NCBI RefSeq assembly: GCF_014982805.1
Contig: NZ_JADCKC010000002.1
Span: 682,001-746,000, forward strand
Direction: 5' to 3'
Length of the DNA stretch: 64,000 nucleotides
DNA from: Gemmiger gallinarum
GTDB taxonomy: Bacteria; Bacillota; Clostridia; Oscillospirales; Ruminococcaceae
A program made the translations under genes and the position numbers. A model generated the notes under the pieces. The model saw nothing but the letters and a program-made list of their open reading frames with translations, did no database searches and was not told the origin of the DNA. Numbering within the stretch: position 1 is the first letter of the stretch; each line of letters opens with the position of its first letter. Positions 29,931 to 38,793 of the stretch are shown here, one piece after another.

Positions 29931-29967
29931 ATTGCTGCGCAGGCGACGGAGGCGGATTTGCTTTTTC

Positions 29968-30849
29968 TCATTCATTGAACTGCAAGCAGTTGCTTTCAAA
30001 ATAAAAGCGGAAGGCCTGTACAATATACGCACTGCTTCCTTCGCCGTACTTGGCATCGATGATTCTGCTGAAGTAGTCGTTGGAATAGATATCCATCAGC
30101 AGCTGGCAGTAGTTCCCCGCGTTTTCAATCTGTGGATCCGGACCGGTTTTCTGCGCGGTTGCAATGATTTCTTCAACCAGATGTTGGACAGTCTTTGAAG
30201 CTGCATCCTCCTCTTTGTGAGAAGCCAATGCAAGAAATTTATCGTCCGTTTGCATCTCTTGGGGAATTTGCAATTTCCAGTGATCCACAATTTCAGAAAA
30301 ATGCTGGAGGTTATGCTTCATGGCTTCCGTATATTTTTCAATACTGCCAAACTGCTGGACAGCCATTCTGGCTACCTGGTCTTCCTCCTCCTTGATTTTT
30401 TGGATGAACAGATCAAAATTTGCAATACTGCCCCAGTGCTGGATCACGGCCTGTGACTGATTGGATTTAAACTCTTCCAATGCGCTGATGTAATCTGATA
30501 AGTCAAACTCTTTGAAACTCATACAGGATTCTCCTTTCTCAAGGCGTTCCAGAAGCTGTATAAGCCGGTCAAGCCGGTTGCGTTTCAGAAGGAAAAGCTC
30601 TTTTTGCCTCTTGAACGCATGGATTCTGTCAAAATCCGATTGCTGTAAAATCTGCTTTATTTCTTTCAAAGAAAATCCCAGTTCACGGAAAAACAGAACT
30701 TGCTGCAGGGTCTGCAATGCGTCGTCATCATACATTCTGTAACCGGCTGAGGTGAGTTTGCTTGGTTTCAGCAGCCCGATTTCATCATAGTATTGGAGGG
30801 TTCGTACGCTGATGCCTGTCAGCTTGGCAACCTGGCTTATACTTTTCAT
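29968..30849 (-). CDS. MerR-family regulator with TipAS-like domain
   Basis: 293 aa. N-terminal MerR winged helix (QVAKLTGISVRTLQYYDEIG and YRMYDDDALQTLQQVLFFRE), then a dimerisation coiled-coil and a C-terminal helical TipAS-type antibiotic-recognition domain (YTEAMKHNLQHFSEIVDHW..). Such regulators twist long-spacer promoters when bound to a drug or hydrophobic ligand. Located just outside the mobile element and likely autoregulated (see promoter). No transporter or target gene lies beside it. AT-rich compared with neighbours. Confidence 0.88.
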   Translation of the reverse strand: MKSISQVAKLTGISVRTLQYYDEIGLLKPSKLTSAGYRMYDDDALQTLQQVLFFRELGFSLKEIKQILQQSDFDRIHAFKRQKELFLLKRNRLDRLIQLLERLEKGESCMSFKEFDLSDYISALEEFKSNQSQAVIQHWGSIANFDLFIQKIKEEEDQVARMAVQQFGSIEKYTEAMKHNLQHFSEIVDHWKLQIPQEMQTDDKFLALASHKEEDAASKTVQHLVEEIIATAQKTGPDPQIENAGNYCQLLMDIYSNDYFSRIIDAKYGEGSSAYIVQAFRFYFESNCLQFNE

Positions 30850-30919
30850 TGCGAAATTCCTTTCGTTTCAGAAAAAAGCTTATTGGACCCGATCAACGGA
30901 TTTTGCTTTTCCTGAGAAA

Positions 30920-30950
30920 AGAATACAGCATTACGTAACGTGAGAGTCAA
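30920..30950 (-). promoter_or_regulatory. MerR-type 19-bp-spacer promoter
   Basis: On the minus strand TTGACT (30950-30945) and TATTCT (30925-30920) are separated by 19 bp, longer than normal, with the dyad centre ACGTTACGT inside the spacer: the typical MerR operator-promoter, indicating autoregulation. Confidence 0.75.
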
Positions 30951-31014
30951 GAGGATTCCTGATAATTTTGGATTGATATGCCTGCATCCTCTTTATATCC
31001 ATCCCATACACATA

Positions 31015-31100
31015 AAAACGCCCCCGCAGAGGCACGGAAAGGCCCGTGTCTTCGCGGGGGCGTTTTATCTTTCTGAGGGCCCCAAAGGGCCCTCAGAAAG
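31015..31100. terminator. Two strong hairpins
   Basis: AAAACGCCCCCGC 31015-31027 pairs with 31054-31066; CTTTCTGAGGGCCC 31069-31082 pairs with 31087-31100. They end the minus-strand 31115 gene. Confidence 0.75.
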
Positions 31101-31114
31101 ATGGCGCCGGGCGG

Positions 31115-31489
31115 TCAGTGAAAGACCACACGGCGGATGCGGCGGGAAAGCCCCGCCGGTGTGGAACACTGGGAACAGCCTGCCGAGGCGATCCATACCT
31201 CCCCGGAAACCACCAGCAGCAGATGCAGCCAGCCGTCTCCCGGCAGACCCGCCGCCTGGGCGGGCACCGTCACCGCAAGGCGCATTGACTTGCGGCGGGT
31301 GCATCCCAGCCGGAACCGGAGCGACATGCGGCAGAGGGGCCCCTGCAGCGGCTGACAGCGGTACAGCCAGCGCCAGGCAGCGTATTCCAGCACCCGGGGG
31401 TCCAGAGGCAGCCCGCCCGTCTCCAAAACGGTTTTGTCGCTGGTGGTGATGCGGCATCCAATGTTGCCATAGTGAATCTGTTTGACCAT
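31115..31489 (-). CDS. Hypothetical protein (124 aa)
   Basis: Not recognised. Starts MVKQIHYGNIGCRITTSDKT behind AAAGGAG; an earlier ATG at 31555 lacks a ribosome site. Arg/Leu/Gly-rich with several Cys and aromatic residues (WRWLYRCQPLQGPLC), no signal peptide. GC-rich like the core. It is bordered by strong hairpins downstream and sits alone between the MerR gene and a DUF2200 gene on the opposite strand. Could be a small regulator or a spurious frame; the good start site argues for a gene. Confidence 0.5.
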   Translation of the reverse strand: MVKQIHYGNIGCRITTSDKTVLETGGLPLDPRVLEYAAWRWLYRCQPLQGPLCRMSLRFRLGCTRRKSMRLAVTVPAQAAGLPGDGWLHLLLVVSGEVWIASAGCSQCSTPAGLSRRIRRVVFH

Positions 31490-31794
31490 AAGTATTCTCC
31501 TTTCAAAGAGCAGGACAAAAGAAAAAACGGTACACGAATCCCGCAGGATCCGCATTACCGTTTGTTGATCTTCGGTTGTAAGCTCCTCAAAAGGAACAGG
31601 TTTATTGTATCACGTCAAAAACTCCGGCGCAAGACCCGTGATCCATTTTTTTCAGGAGCCTCTCCCCTGCGTCGGTGCGCTTTGTTCCCGGCTGCCTCGG
31701 TAAAAAGACCCCGGGAAAAAGCCGTTTCATTCCCTTCTTTACCCCTTTCCCCTGCCATGGTACAATGAAAAAAACGCTGCGGGAGGTTTGCACT
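31490..31794. other. Non-coding stretch
   Basis: Divergent spacer between the 124-aa gene and the DUF2200 gene. I see no further gene; the leader of the DUF2200 gene (GGGAGG at about 31780) and an AT-rich part near 31560-31620 that could hold the two promoters are the only signals. Confidence 0.5.
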
Positions 31795-32145
31795 GTGTCC
31801 AACGAGAAAATATATAAAATGGAATTCTCTAAAATTTATCCACTTCTTGTAAATAAGGCCGAGAGAAAAGGCCGTACCCGCGCCGAGGTGGACGAGGTCA
31901 TCACCTGGCTGACCGGCTACACGGCGGAGCAGATCGCATCCCTGTCCGGCAGCGGCATCTGCTACGGGGAATTCTTCCGGGATGCCCCCGCCAAAAATCC
32001 CGACAGGGTCAAGATCACCGGCACCGTCTGCGGGGTACGGGTGGAGAAAATCGAAGATGAATTTCTCCGGGAAGTGCGGTATCTGGACAAGTTGGTGGAT
32101 GAGCTTGCCAAAGATAAATCTATGGATAAAATCCTGAGAAAATGA
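31795..32145 (+). CDS. DUF2200-family protein
   Basis: 116 aa from GTG 31795, GGGAGG eight bases upstream. Sequence EKIYKMEFSKIYPLLVNKAERKGRTRAEVDEVITWLTGY through GICYGEFFRDAPAKNPDR and GTVCGVRVEKIEDEFLREVRYLDKLVDELAKDK is the DUF2200 pattern (small cytosolic protein of unknown function, widespread in gut anaerobes). Monocistronic. No mechanism can be inferred from the sequence; the conserved WLTGY and FF segments suggest a compact helical fold. Confidence 0.85.
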   Translation: MSNEKIYKMEFSKIYPLLVNKAERKGRTRAEVDEVITWLTGYTAEQIASLSGSGICYGEFFRDAPAKNPDRVKITGTVCGVRVEKIEDEFLREVRYLDKLVDELAKDKSMDKILRK

Positions 32146-32531
32146 CGAAAATACAGAAAAAAGAAGGGAAGCTTTCCTGCCTTTTTTCTGTATATAAGCA
32201 GTCGCGTTCCACAAAAATGCAAGAGAAATGTTTCACGACATTACTCGGTAAAAGATACAAAAGAACCGCCATGAAACAGCTGACCTCTCCCCTGCCTCTT
32301 TGCCGGAATCCGCCGCCATAAGTGTCATGGACAGCCGGACAATTTCTCCGAAATTGCTCCCCCGTTACAGCTCCCCTTCCCCTCGGCAGCGCCAACAAAA
32401 AAAGGCCTCCCGGTCAGGCAGTGCGCCAGGCCGGGAGACCTTTTTTCTTTTATGCTGTGTGCCGGCATATTCCGGCAGCGGAGAAATACGCTGCCCCGCT
32501 GTCAGGCATCGTCCGGATTCTGCAGCGAAAC
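32146..32531. other. Convergent spacer with bidirectional terminator
   Basis: Between the DUF2200 and serS genes. AAAGGCCTCCCGG (from 32401) pairs with CCGGGAGACCTTT (to about 32443), with A-runs and T-runs on either side, so it can terminate both. No other signal seen. Confidence 0.7.
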
Positions 32532-33842
32532 TTACTTGTTCTTGCTGGGCACCAGCAGGGCCTTGCCGCCCATGTAGGGGCGCAGGACCTCGGGGATGGT
32601 GACGGTGCCGTCGGCCTGGAGATGGTTCTCCAGGAAGGCAATCAGCATGCGGGGCGGGGCCACGCAGGTGTTGTTGAGGGTGTGGGCAAACTGGGTCTTG
32701 CCGTTCTCATCCTTGTAGCGGATGCGCAGACGGCGGGCCTGTGCGTCGCCCAGGTTGGAGCAGCTGCACACCTCGAAGTACTTCTGCTGACGGGGGCTCC
32801 AGGCCTCAATGTCGCAGCTCTTGACCTTCAGGTCGGCCAGGTCGCCGGAGCAGCAGTCCAGCTGGCGGACGGGGATCTCCAGAGAGCGGAACAGCTCGAC
32901 GGAGTTATGCCACAGTTTGTCGTACCAGGCCATGCTGTCTTCCGGCTTGCAGACGACGATCATTTCCTGCTTCTCGAACTGATGGATGCGGTAGACGCCC
33001 CGCTCCTCGATGCCGTGGGCGCCCTTCTCCTTGCGGAAGCAGGGAGAGTAGCTGGTCAGGGTCAGGGGCAGCTTGGCGCCGTCGATGGTCTGGTCGATGA
33101 AGCGGCCGATCATGGAATGCTCCGAAGTGCCGATGAGGTAGAGATCCTCGCCCTCGATCTTGTACATCATGGCGTCCATCTCAGGGAAGGACATGACGCC
33201 CTGCACCACGTTGCCGTGGATCATGAAGGGCGGGATCACGTAGGTGAAGCCCTTGTCGATCATGAAGTCCCGGGCGTAGGCCAGCACCGCCTCATGCAGG
33301 CGGGCGATGTCTCCCAGCAGGTAGTAGAAGCCGTTGCCGGCCACCCGGCCTGCAGCGTCCAGATCGATGCCGTCAAAGCTTTCCATGATATCCACGTGGT
33401 ACGGGATGGGATAGTCGGGCACCACCGGCTCGCCGAAGCGCTGGACCTCCACGTTGCAGCTGTCGTCGGGACCGATGGGCACGCTGGGGTCGATCATCTG
33501 GGGGATGGTGTACATGATCTCCTGGATGCGGGCCTTGAGTTCATCCTCCTTGGCCTCCAGCTCCTTCAGGCGGTCGGCCTGGGCGGTGACCTGCTTCTTC
33601 ACTTCCTCGGCCTCGGCAGCCTTGGAGGGGTCCTTCTTGGCCTGGCCCATGAGCATGCCGATCTGCTTGGACAGCTTGTTGCGGTTGGCGCGCAGGCTGT
33701 CCGCCTCGCCGATGGCAGCGCGGTACTCGGCATCCAAAGCAATGACCTCATCCACCAGGGGCAGCTTGGCGTCCTGGAATTTCTTCTTGATGTTCTCCTT
33801 GACCTCGTCGGGATGTTCCCGGACAAAACGGATATCCAACAT
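32532..33842 (-). CDS. serS: Seryl-tRNA synthetase
   Basis: 436 aa; charges tRNA-Ser. The N-terminal coiled-coil arm that contacts the long variable arm covers about residues 10-100. Class II motifs: motif 2 SPCFRKEKGAHGIEERGVYR with its FRxE, and motif 3 GTVTIPEVLRPYMGG-type end. The start at ATG 33842 (MLDIRFVREHPDEV) is the usual one; the frame reaches six codons further. Only 69 bp separate it from parB, so no T-box leader fits; it is likely carried by the parA-parB transcript. Confidence 0.97.
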   Translation of the reverse strand: MLDIRFVREHPDEVKENIKKKFQDAKLPLVDEVIALDAEYRAAIGEADSLRANRNKLSKQIGMLMGQAKKDPSKAAEAEEVKKQVTAQADRLKELEAKEDELKARIQEIMYTIPQMIDPSVPIGPDDSCNVEVQRFGEPVVPDYPIPYHVDIMESFDGIDLDAAGRVAGNGFYYLLGDIARLHEAVLAYARDFMIDKGFTYVIPPFMIHGNVVQGVMSFPEMDAMMYKIEGEDLYLIGTSEHSMIGRFIDQTIDGAKLPLTLTSYSPCFRKEKGAHGIEERGVYRIHQFEKQEMIVVCKPEDSMAWYDKLWHNSVELFRSLEIPVRQLDCCSGDLADLKVKSCDIEAWSPRQQKYFEVCSCSNLGDAQARRLRIRYKDENGKTQFAHTLNNTCVAPPRMLIAFLENHLQADGTVTIPEVLRPYMGGKALLVPSKNK

Positions 33843-33911
33843 GGTTTCCCACTCCTTCAATAACAGTGAATTTCTATTGGAATTACTGGGGGTTCTATGG
33901 GTGATACGGCC

Positions 33912-34805
33912 TTACTGGCCGTCGGCGGACTCAGGGTCGTACTGGCCCAGCAGCTCGGCAAATTTGGACAGCTGCGCGTCGGAGTAAAAGTCGATCTGCA
34001 AGGTGCCCCGGCCTTCCTTGTACTGGATGCGCACCTCGCTGCCGGTCACGTCCTTGAGGGCGGCTTCCAGCTCGGTGGCGATCTTGGGACGGGTGAAGGC
34101 ATCCTCCGCCGGTTTGGGGGCCTTGGGCGGGCGGGACAATCGGCGGCAGAGGGCCTCGGTCTGGCGGACGTTCATGCCCTTGGCCTCCACCTGTTCGGCG
34201 GCGGCCTCTATCAGGCTGGCGTCGGGCAGGCCCAGCAGAGCCTTGGCGTGGCCGGTGCTCAGCTTGCCGGTGCGGACCTGTTCCCGGACCGGGTCGGGCA
34301 GGGCCAGCAGGCGCAGAGTGTTGGCCAGGGCGCTGCGGCTCTTGCCCAGACGCTTGGCGGCGACTTCCTGGGTCAGGCCGTACTTGTCCATGAGCTGCTG
34401 GCAGCCCTCCGCCTCCTCGATGGGGTCCAGGTCCTCCCGCTGAAGGTTTTCAATGAGGGCCAGGGCGGCGGCCTGTTCGTCGGTAACTTCCTTGACCAGC
34501 ACCGGAACCTCGTCCAGTCCGGCCATGCGGGCGGCGCGCCAGCGGCGTTCCCCCGCGATGATGATATACCCCGGCCCCGCCTTTTTGGGCCGCACTGCAA
34601 TGGGCTGAAGCAGGCCGTTTTCGGCAATGCTCTGGGAGAGCTCGGCCAGAGCAGTCTCGTCAAAGGTTTTGCGGGGCTGCTCGGGGTCGGGCTCAATCTC
34701 CCGCAGAGGGAGGCTGGTCACCGATGCGTCGTCGGCGGAAGGTTCGGGCAGGTCGGCAAACAGGCTGTCCAGCCCTCTGCCCAGTCCGCCTTTGGGTCTT
34801 GGCAT
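33912..34805 (-). CDS. parB: Chromosome partitioning protein ParB
   Basis: 297 aa CTPase that loads at parS and spreads as a clamp. N-terminal KGGLGRGLDSLFADLP, the ParB/Srx box with AGERRWRAARMAGLDEVPVLV, the central helix-turn-helix (LTQEVAAKRLGKSRSALANTLRLLALP) and the C-terminal dimerisation domain are visible. Acts with ParA encoded 40 bp upstream. Three perfect parS palindromes are in this window, two of them near 36.7-37.0 kb. Starts MPRPKGGLGRGL with GAAAGGGG ahead. Confidence 0.96.
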   Translation of the reverse strand: MPRPKGGLGRGLDSLFADLPEPSADDASVTSLPLREIEPDPEQPRKTFDETALAELSQSIAENGLLQPIAVRPKKAGPGYIIIAGERRWRAARMAGLDEVPVLVKEVTDEQAAALALIENLQREDLDPIEEAEGCQQLMDKYGLTQEVAAKRLGKSRSALANTLRLLALPDPVREQVRTGKLSTGHAKALLGLPDASLIEAAAEQVEAKGMNVRQTEALCRRLSRPPKAPKPAEDAFTRPKIATELEAALKDVTGSEVRIQYKEGRGTLQIDFYSDAQLSKFAELLGQYDPESADGQ

Positions 34806-34845
34806 TCTGGATTACCCCTTTCTTTCGTGCTCTTTCCCTGCGGGA

Positions 34846-35613
34846 TCAGTCTTTTTCGTTGGCGGCCAGAAATTCCCGGGCCATGGCCATGTAGGCCTCA
34901 CAGCCCTTTCCGTTGGGCTCGTAGAAATTGATGGGCATGCCGAAGCTGGGGGCCTCGGACAGGCGGACGGTGCGGGGAATCACGCTCTTGTACACCTTGT
35001 TGCCGTAGTATTTCTTGACCTGGGCCACCACCTGCATGGTCAGGTTGAGGCGGCCGGAATACATGGTAAAGACCACGCCTTCAATGTCCAGGTAGCGGTT
35101 GTATTTTTTGCGCACCGTCTTGAGAGTGTTCATCAGTTCCGAGAGGCCTTCCAGGGCGTAGTATTCGCACTGGATGGGGATGAGCACGGTATCGCAGGCG
35201 CACAGGCCGTTGAGGGTGAGCAGGTCCAGGGACGGCGGGCAGTCGATGAAGATATAGTCGTACAGCGGCACCACAGGAGCCAGTGCCGACCGCAGGCTGA
35301 ATTCCCGGCGATCCACCGATACCAGCTCAATGCCCGCACCGGCCAGTTCGGTGTTGGAGGGGATGAGATCGGCGTTGAACTTGGTTTTGACAATGGCTTC
35401 CCGCACGTCGGTCTCACCCAGCAGGCAGGGATAGATGCCCGAGGTCAGGGTATGTTTGGCCACGCCGTAGCCCGAGGTGGTGTTGCCCTGAGGGTCCAGG
35501 TCCACCACCAGCACCTTTTTGCCCAGTGCTGCGATGCAGGACGACAGGTTGACGACGGTGGTGGTTTTGCCCACGCCGCCCTTTTGGTTTGCCACTGCCA
35601 CGACTTTAGCCAT
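34846..35613 (-). CDS. parA: Chromosome partitioning ATPase ParA (Soj)
   Basis: 255 aa, deviant Walker-type ATPase. Motif KGGVGKTT at residues 11-18 (signature Lys11 and Lys16), IFIDCPPSLDLLTLN for Walker B, and the C-terminal DNA-contact region. Dynamic partner of ParB; in Firmicutes it also modulates DnaA. First gene of the parA-parB-serS transcript. GGAAAGGAAGGAAAGG lies before the ATG; a TATAAT (35668-35663 on the minus strand) with a weak TTTTTA 17 bp upstream can serve as promoter. Confidence 0.96.
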   Translation of the reverse strand: MAKVVAVANQKGGVGKTTTVVNLSSCIAALGKKVLVVDLDPQGNTTSGYGVAKHTLTSGIYPCLLGETDVREAIVKTKFNADLIPSNTELAGAGIELVSVDRREFSLRSALAPVVPLYDYIFIDCPPSLDLLTLNGLCACDTVLIPIQCEYYALEGLSELMNTLKTVRKKYNRYLDIEGVVFTMYSGRLNLTMQVVAQVKKYYGNKVYKSVIPRTVRLSEAPSFGMPINFYEPNGKGCEAYMAMAREFLAANEKD

Positions 35614-35662
35614 TGCGCCCTTTCCTTCCTTTTCCGGTTTGATTCATTGCATCAATGCTAAA

Positions 35663-35691
35663 ATTATAGCACAGGAACCGTACAATAAAAA
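35663..35691 (-). promoter_or_regulatory. Candidate parA promoter
   Basis: Consensus TATAAT at 35668-35663 (minus strand), about 50 bp before the parA ATG; the -35 (TTTTTA) is poor, so strength may depend on an activator or extended contacts. Confidence 0.45.
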
Positions 35692-35839
35692 GGGCACAAA
35701 TACAATTTTGGCGTTTTTTCCGGTTTTGGAAGGGCTTTCGGGGCGGAAAACTTGGGTTTTGCGGGGTTGGAGGGAGTGATTTTTGCGATTTTTTGAAATT
35801 GGGGATGGTTGGGAGGCGACGGGAGGCCATGTTTTTTTT

Positions 35840-36510
35840 GGGGGACAGGCGGCGTTTTGCAGGCTCGAACTATTACAGGTTTTTATTTGGTAGCCCGTTG
35901 CGTGGTTTGGGTGCGACGCTTTGGGCAGGCGGCAGCTTTTCCGTGGCCTTCCTTCTTTCGCCGCCGAAAGAAGGAAGCAAGAAAGGCGCCCCAGCGCGAG
36001 TGACATAAGAAAACAAAGGTTCTGCAAGAACTGTGAAGCATGGCAAACCCGCTGCAAGGCGGCAGATGCAAGGCAGAGGGCCTATAACCTTACCGCCCAA
36101 AAATGACGGGCGGTATCTGCGCGAAGCGCAGACCGGTTTGGCCGGTCGAAAGCCCCACCGGGGCTTTCGTGGCTGCGCCACCCCGGCACTCCTTTGTGGA
36201 ATGCAAAGCCCGATAACGCAGCAGATGCCGCCTTGCAGACAGAGTTTTGCCACTTTGTTTTCTTATGGAACCGCGCAGAAGTTTCGAGGCGGCGGCCGCA
36301 CGACTCAAGGGGCCTGCGGGCCCCTTAAGAAACCCCGGGGCAAGTGGTGGGTCGGCCGAGAATTGCCTCCTGCAACTTGAGATAACCGGTCTACGGGTCG
36401 TGCCCCGTGCATCACAAGATAAGAGCTCACCCGGCCTCCCATATTTGTGCGGCGGTCGGGCCCCGCAGACCACCGCCTGGGGACAGGGCTTTTCTTTCGT
36501 GTGAGGAGGA
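35840..36510 (-). repeat. Palindromic intergenic repeat, copy R1 (rearranged)
   Basis: Opposite orientation to R2 and R3. It begins GGGGACAGGCGGCGTTTTGC, then GGTAGCCCG and the CTTCCTTCTTTCG/CGAAAGAAGGAAG hairpin (as in R2), is interrupted by a nested element, and resumes at about 36280 with the shared GC palindrome and the conserved 90-100-bp core (about 36355-36460). The far terminal repeat is missing, so R1 is truncated. Right limit uncertain. The rest of 35614-37369 holds two parS sites and no gene I can support. Confidence 0.75.
36004..36267. repeat. 264-bp nested palindromic element
   Basis: Flanked by the perfect 15-bp inverted repeat CATAAGAAAACAAAG (36004-36018) and its complement (36253-36267). 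Inside, CTGCAAGGCGGC recurs inverted as GCCGCCTTGCAG, and TTTCG-type hairpins fill the centre. It interrupts R1 between GGCGCC and TTTCGAGGCGG, as a miniature inverted-repeat element would. Confidence 0.7.
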
Positions 36511-36715
36511 CAGAGTTTTTTCGGGTTCTTTTGGAAAAAGCATCCTCTTCCCTTTTCAAGCATCAGGTCTTGCCGGCGGATACCTGATGACGAGACTTTG
36601 TCTTTTATTCCCGGAAAGTTGGCATCACAAACCACCTTGGCAGGGCGGGGCTTTCGCTTTCTGTATTCCAAGGACAGTTACTTTTCGTCGTGCGTGATGG
36701 CAGAGACTTTCTCAA

Positions 36716-36731
36716 TGTTCCACGTGGAACA
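36716..36731. promoter_or_regulatory. parS: parS site 1
   Basis: Perfect 16-bp palindrome TGTTCCACGTGGAACA, the ParB-loading consensus, in the spacer between parA and the carboxypeptidase gene. Confidence 0.97.
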
Positions 36732-36987
36732 TTCACAAGGCACAAGTCCTGCCAACGCCCTGCCCCACCCCATGACTGCCGCAGAAATTCGCAGGGGCTT
36801 TTGTACAGGTGCTCCAAAGCAATCCAATTTGAGCCAGACGGGAAAAAGCTCTCTCCCTCTTCCCTGGCTGACTGTTTGGTCTGGACAGAAACTTTCCTCC
36901 CTGCCTGTCCACTCCGGTTTCCTCTGCCGGTTTTCCCGGCGTCATTTGGATTTTGTCCCCTTTCCTGCCTCGGGGCCTCTCCCAGTT

Positions 36988-37003
36988 TGTTCCACGTGGA
37001 ACA
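36988..37003. promoter_or_regulatory. parS: parS site 2
   Basis: Second perfect TGTTCCACGTGGAACA, 272 bp from site 1, same spacer. Confidence 0.97.
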
Positions 37004-37369
37004 TTTACAAAGCCCGTCAAAACACCATACAATCACAAGCCCGCCGTAAGGATTCCTCAAGGTATTTTTGGGGCTGTTCTGCTAGACTGTAAGCAGACCA
37101 CCGGGGCAGGCCTTTTAGTGGAAGATTCTTCCCCTCCGCCCTAATCAACAAAAAGGAAAAGGCTCTGCGTCACAGTCGGCTGTCTTGTGTCAGACGGCCT
37201 TCCCTGTCCCGGACTGCGGGGGCAGAGTCGATGGTCGGTTGGCTTCCCCGGTCATCGGCACAGCTGTCCCCGGGCCCTGCGTGCGGATGGCCTTCCCGAT
37301 GGGGCCGCAGAGGAGTCCCACGGCAGCAGGCATCCCATATCCAAATCCAAAAAGGAGTGACCCATTTCC

Positions 37370-38641
37370 ATGGCGGGCAATAAATCTTTTCCTACTTCAC
37401 AAAACCGCACAACACCGCCCTCCCCTTCGGCCCGTCAACGGGCGGCAGGCCCCCGGCATTCGTCAGGTCAGGGCAAGGGCACCCGTTCCGTTCCCGCGTC
37501 CGCCCAGGCAAAAAGATCTGTCTCTCCCCAGTGTGCCGTGAAGCCTGCACATCCCCCTGCTCTTCCTTCCGGCGCCGCTCGCTCTCCCCGTCCGGGGAAT
37601 GTTTCCACCGGACACTCGACCCGTTGCCGGTCGGAACAAAGGCGCCGGGCGGTGGGCAGCTTTCTTGTCACCTTTCTGATCACCATGGCGGTGGTGCTGC
37701 CCTGCGCCCTGGGCGTGGGGTTCTATTGGCGGGCCACCCATCCGGCAGACAGCACCGACCCGGCCTCCGCCGCCCAAAGTTTGGGGGCGGGGGGTTCTGC
37801 CGATACCTCCTCCGAACCAGAAAACTCCCCGGAACCGGCTGCCCTCACCGTGGATCTGTCCGGCCTGAACAGCCGGGAGGGTATTCTTCTGGAGCGGGGC
37901 GGCGGCACCCTGGGAGAAGTGAACGCCGACGAGACCATCTACCCCGCCTCCCTCACCAAGATGATGACGGTATTGCTGGCCGCCGAAGCCTTTGACAATT
38001 TGGATGCCCCCGTCACCCTGGGGGACGACCTCTTTGGTCCTCTCTGGGCGGCCAACGCCTCCATGGCAGGCTTTGAACCCGGGGAGACGGTGACGGTGAG
38101 GGACCTTCTCTATGGGGCGCTGCTTCCCTCCGGCGCCGAGTGCTGTGCCGCCATCGCCGTTGAGCTGGATGGCAGCGAGGAAGCCTTTGCCCTGCGTATG
38201 AACCGCCGTGCTCAGGAGCTGGGCATGGAAAACACCCACTTTGTCAACGCCACCGGCCTGCAGGATGCCCAGCATGTCTCCACCGTGGGGGACCTGGCCC
38301 TTCTGCTGGACGCCGCACTGGATAGCCCCACCTTTCGGGAGGTATTCACTGCCCAGCGGTACTCTACCCAGCCTACCAACCTTCACCCCGACGGTATCAC
38401 GGTGTCCAGCTCGGTCTTTTCCCTTATGCAGGACGCCGACCTGGGCGGCATGACGCTGCTGGGAGGCAAGACCGGCTTTACCGACGAGGCAGGTCTCTGT
38501 CTTGCCACCCTGGCCGGGGCCGACGGCGAGGAGTACATCCTGGTCACAGCGGGAGCCCCCGGCCAGAGCCACACCGACACCGCCCACGTTCAGGATGCCG
38601 CCGCCGTATACCGCCGCCTGTCCCGGGCGCTGGAGGATTGA
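37370..38641 (+). CDS. D-alanyl-D-alanine carboxypeptidase with long basic N-tail
   Basis: 423 aa penicillin-binding protein of the DacF/S11 class, trimming peptidoglycan stem peptides. Active site: SLTK (catalytic Ser, SxxK), the SxN motif replaced by SGA (LPSGAECC), and KTGF. An unusual 95-residue N-terminal cytosolic part rich in Ser/Pro/Arg precedes a single membrane anchor (about 97-120), so the enzyme is a type II membrane protein, not a cleaved exoprotein. AAAGGAGTG lies rather far (13 bp) before the ATG. Convergent with noc, interrupting the par block. Confidence 0.85.
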   Translation: MAGNKSFPTSQNRTTPPSPSARQRAAGPRHSSGQGKGTRSVPASAQAKRSVSPQCAVKPAHPPALPSGAARSPRPGNVSTGHSTRCRSEQRRRAVGSFLVTFLITMAVVLPCALGVGFYWRATHPADSTDPASAAQSLGAGGSADTSSEPENSPEPAALTVDLSGLNSREGILLERGGGTLGEVNADETIYPASLTKMMTVLLAAEAFDNLDAPVTLGDDLFGPLWAANASMAGFEPGETVTVRDLLYGALLPSGAECCAAIAVELDGSEEAFALRMNRRAQELGMENTHFVNATGLQDAQHVSTVGDLALLLDAALDSPTFREVFTAQRYSTQPTNLHPDGITVSSSVFSLMQDADLGGMTLLGGKTGFTDEAGLCLATLAGADGEEYILVTAGAPGQSHTDTAHVQDAAAVYRRLSRALED

Positions 38642-38700
38642 CCCGGCAGCCTGCTTTATCCTTCTGCTTCCCCAAAACGCCATCCCCTCCCCCGTACGAC

Positions 38701-38740
38701 AGAACCCCCTGACCAAAGGAAACAATGGTCAGGGGGTTCT
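38701..38740. terminator. Bidirectional terminator between carboxypeptidase and noc
   Basis: Perfect 15-bp stem AGAACCCCCTGACCA (38701-38715) with 38726-38740. Confidence 0.8.
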
Positions 38741-38793
38741 GTCATCTATGGGGAATGGATCGGAGGATGGCAAAGGATGCCCGGGTCTGCCCT

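Noticed and set aside
33843-33911. T-box leader for serS
   Set aside because: Only 69 bp lie between parB and serS, too short for a T-box; no specifier or terminator stem.
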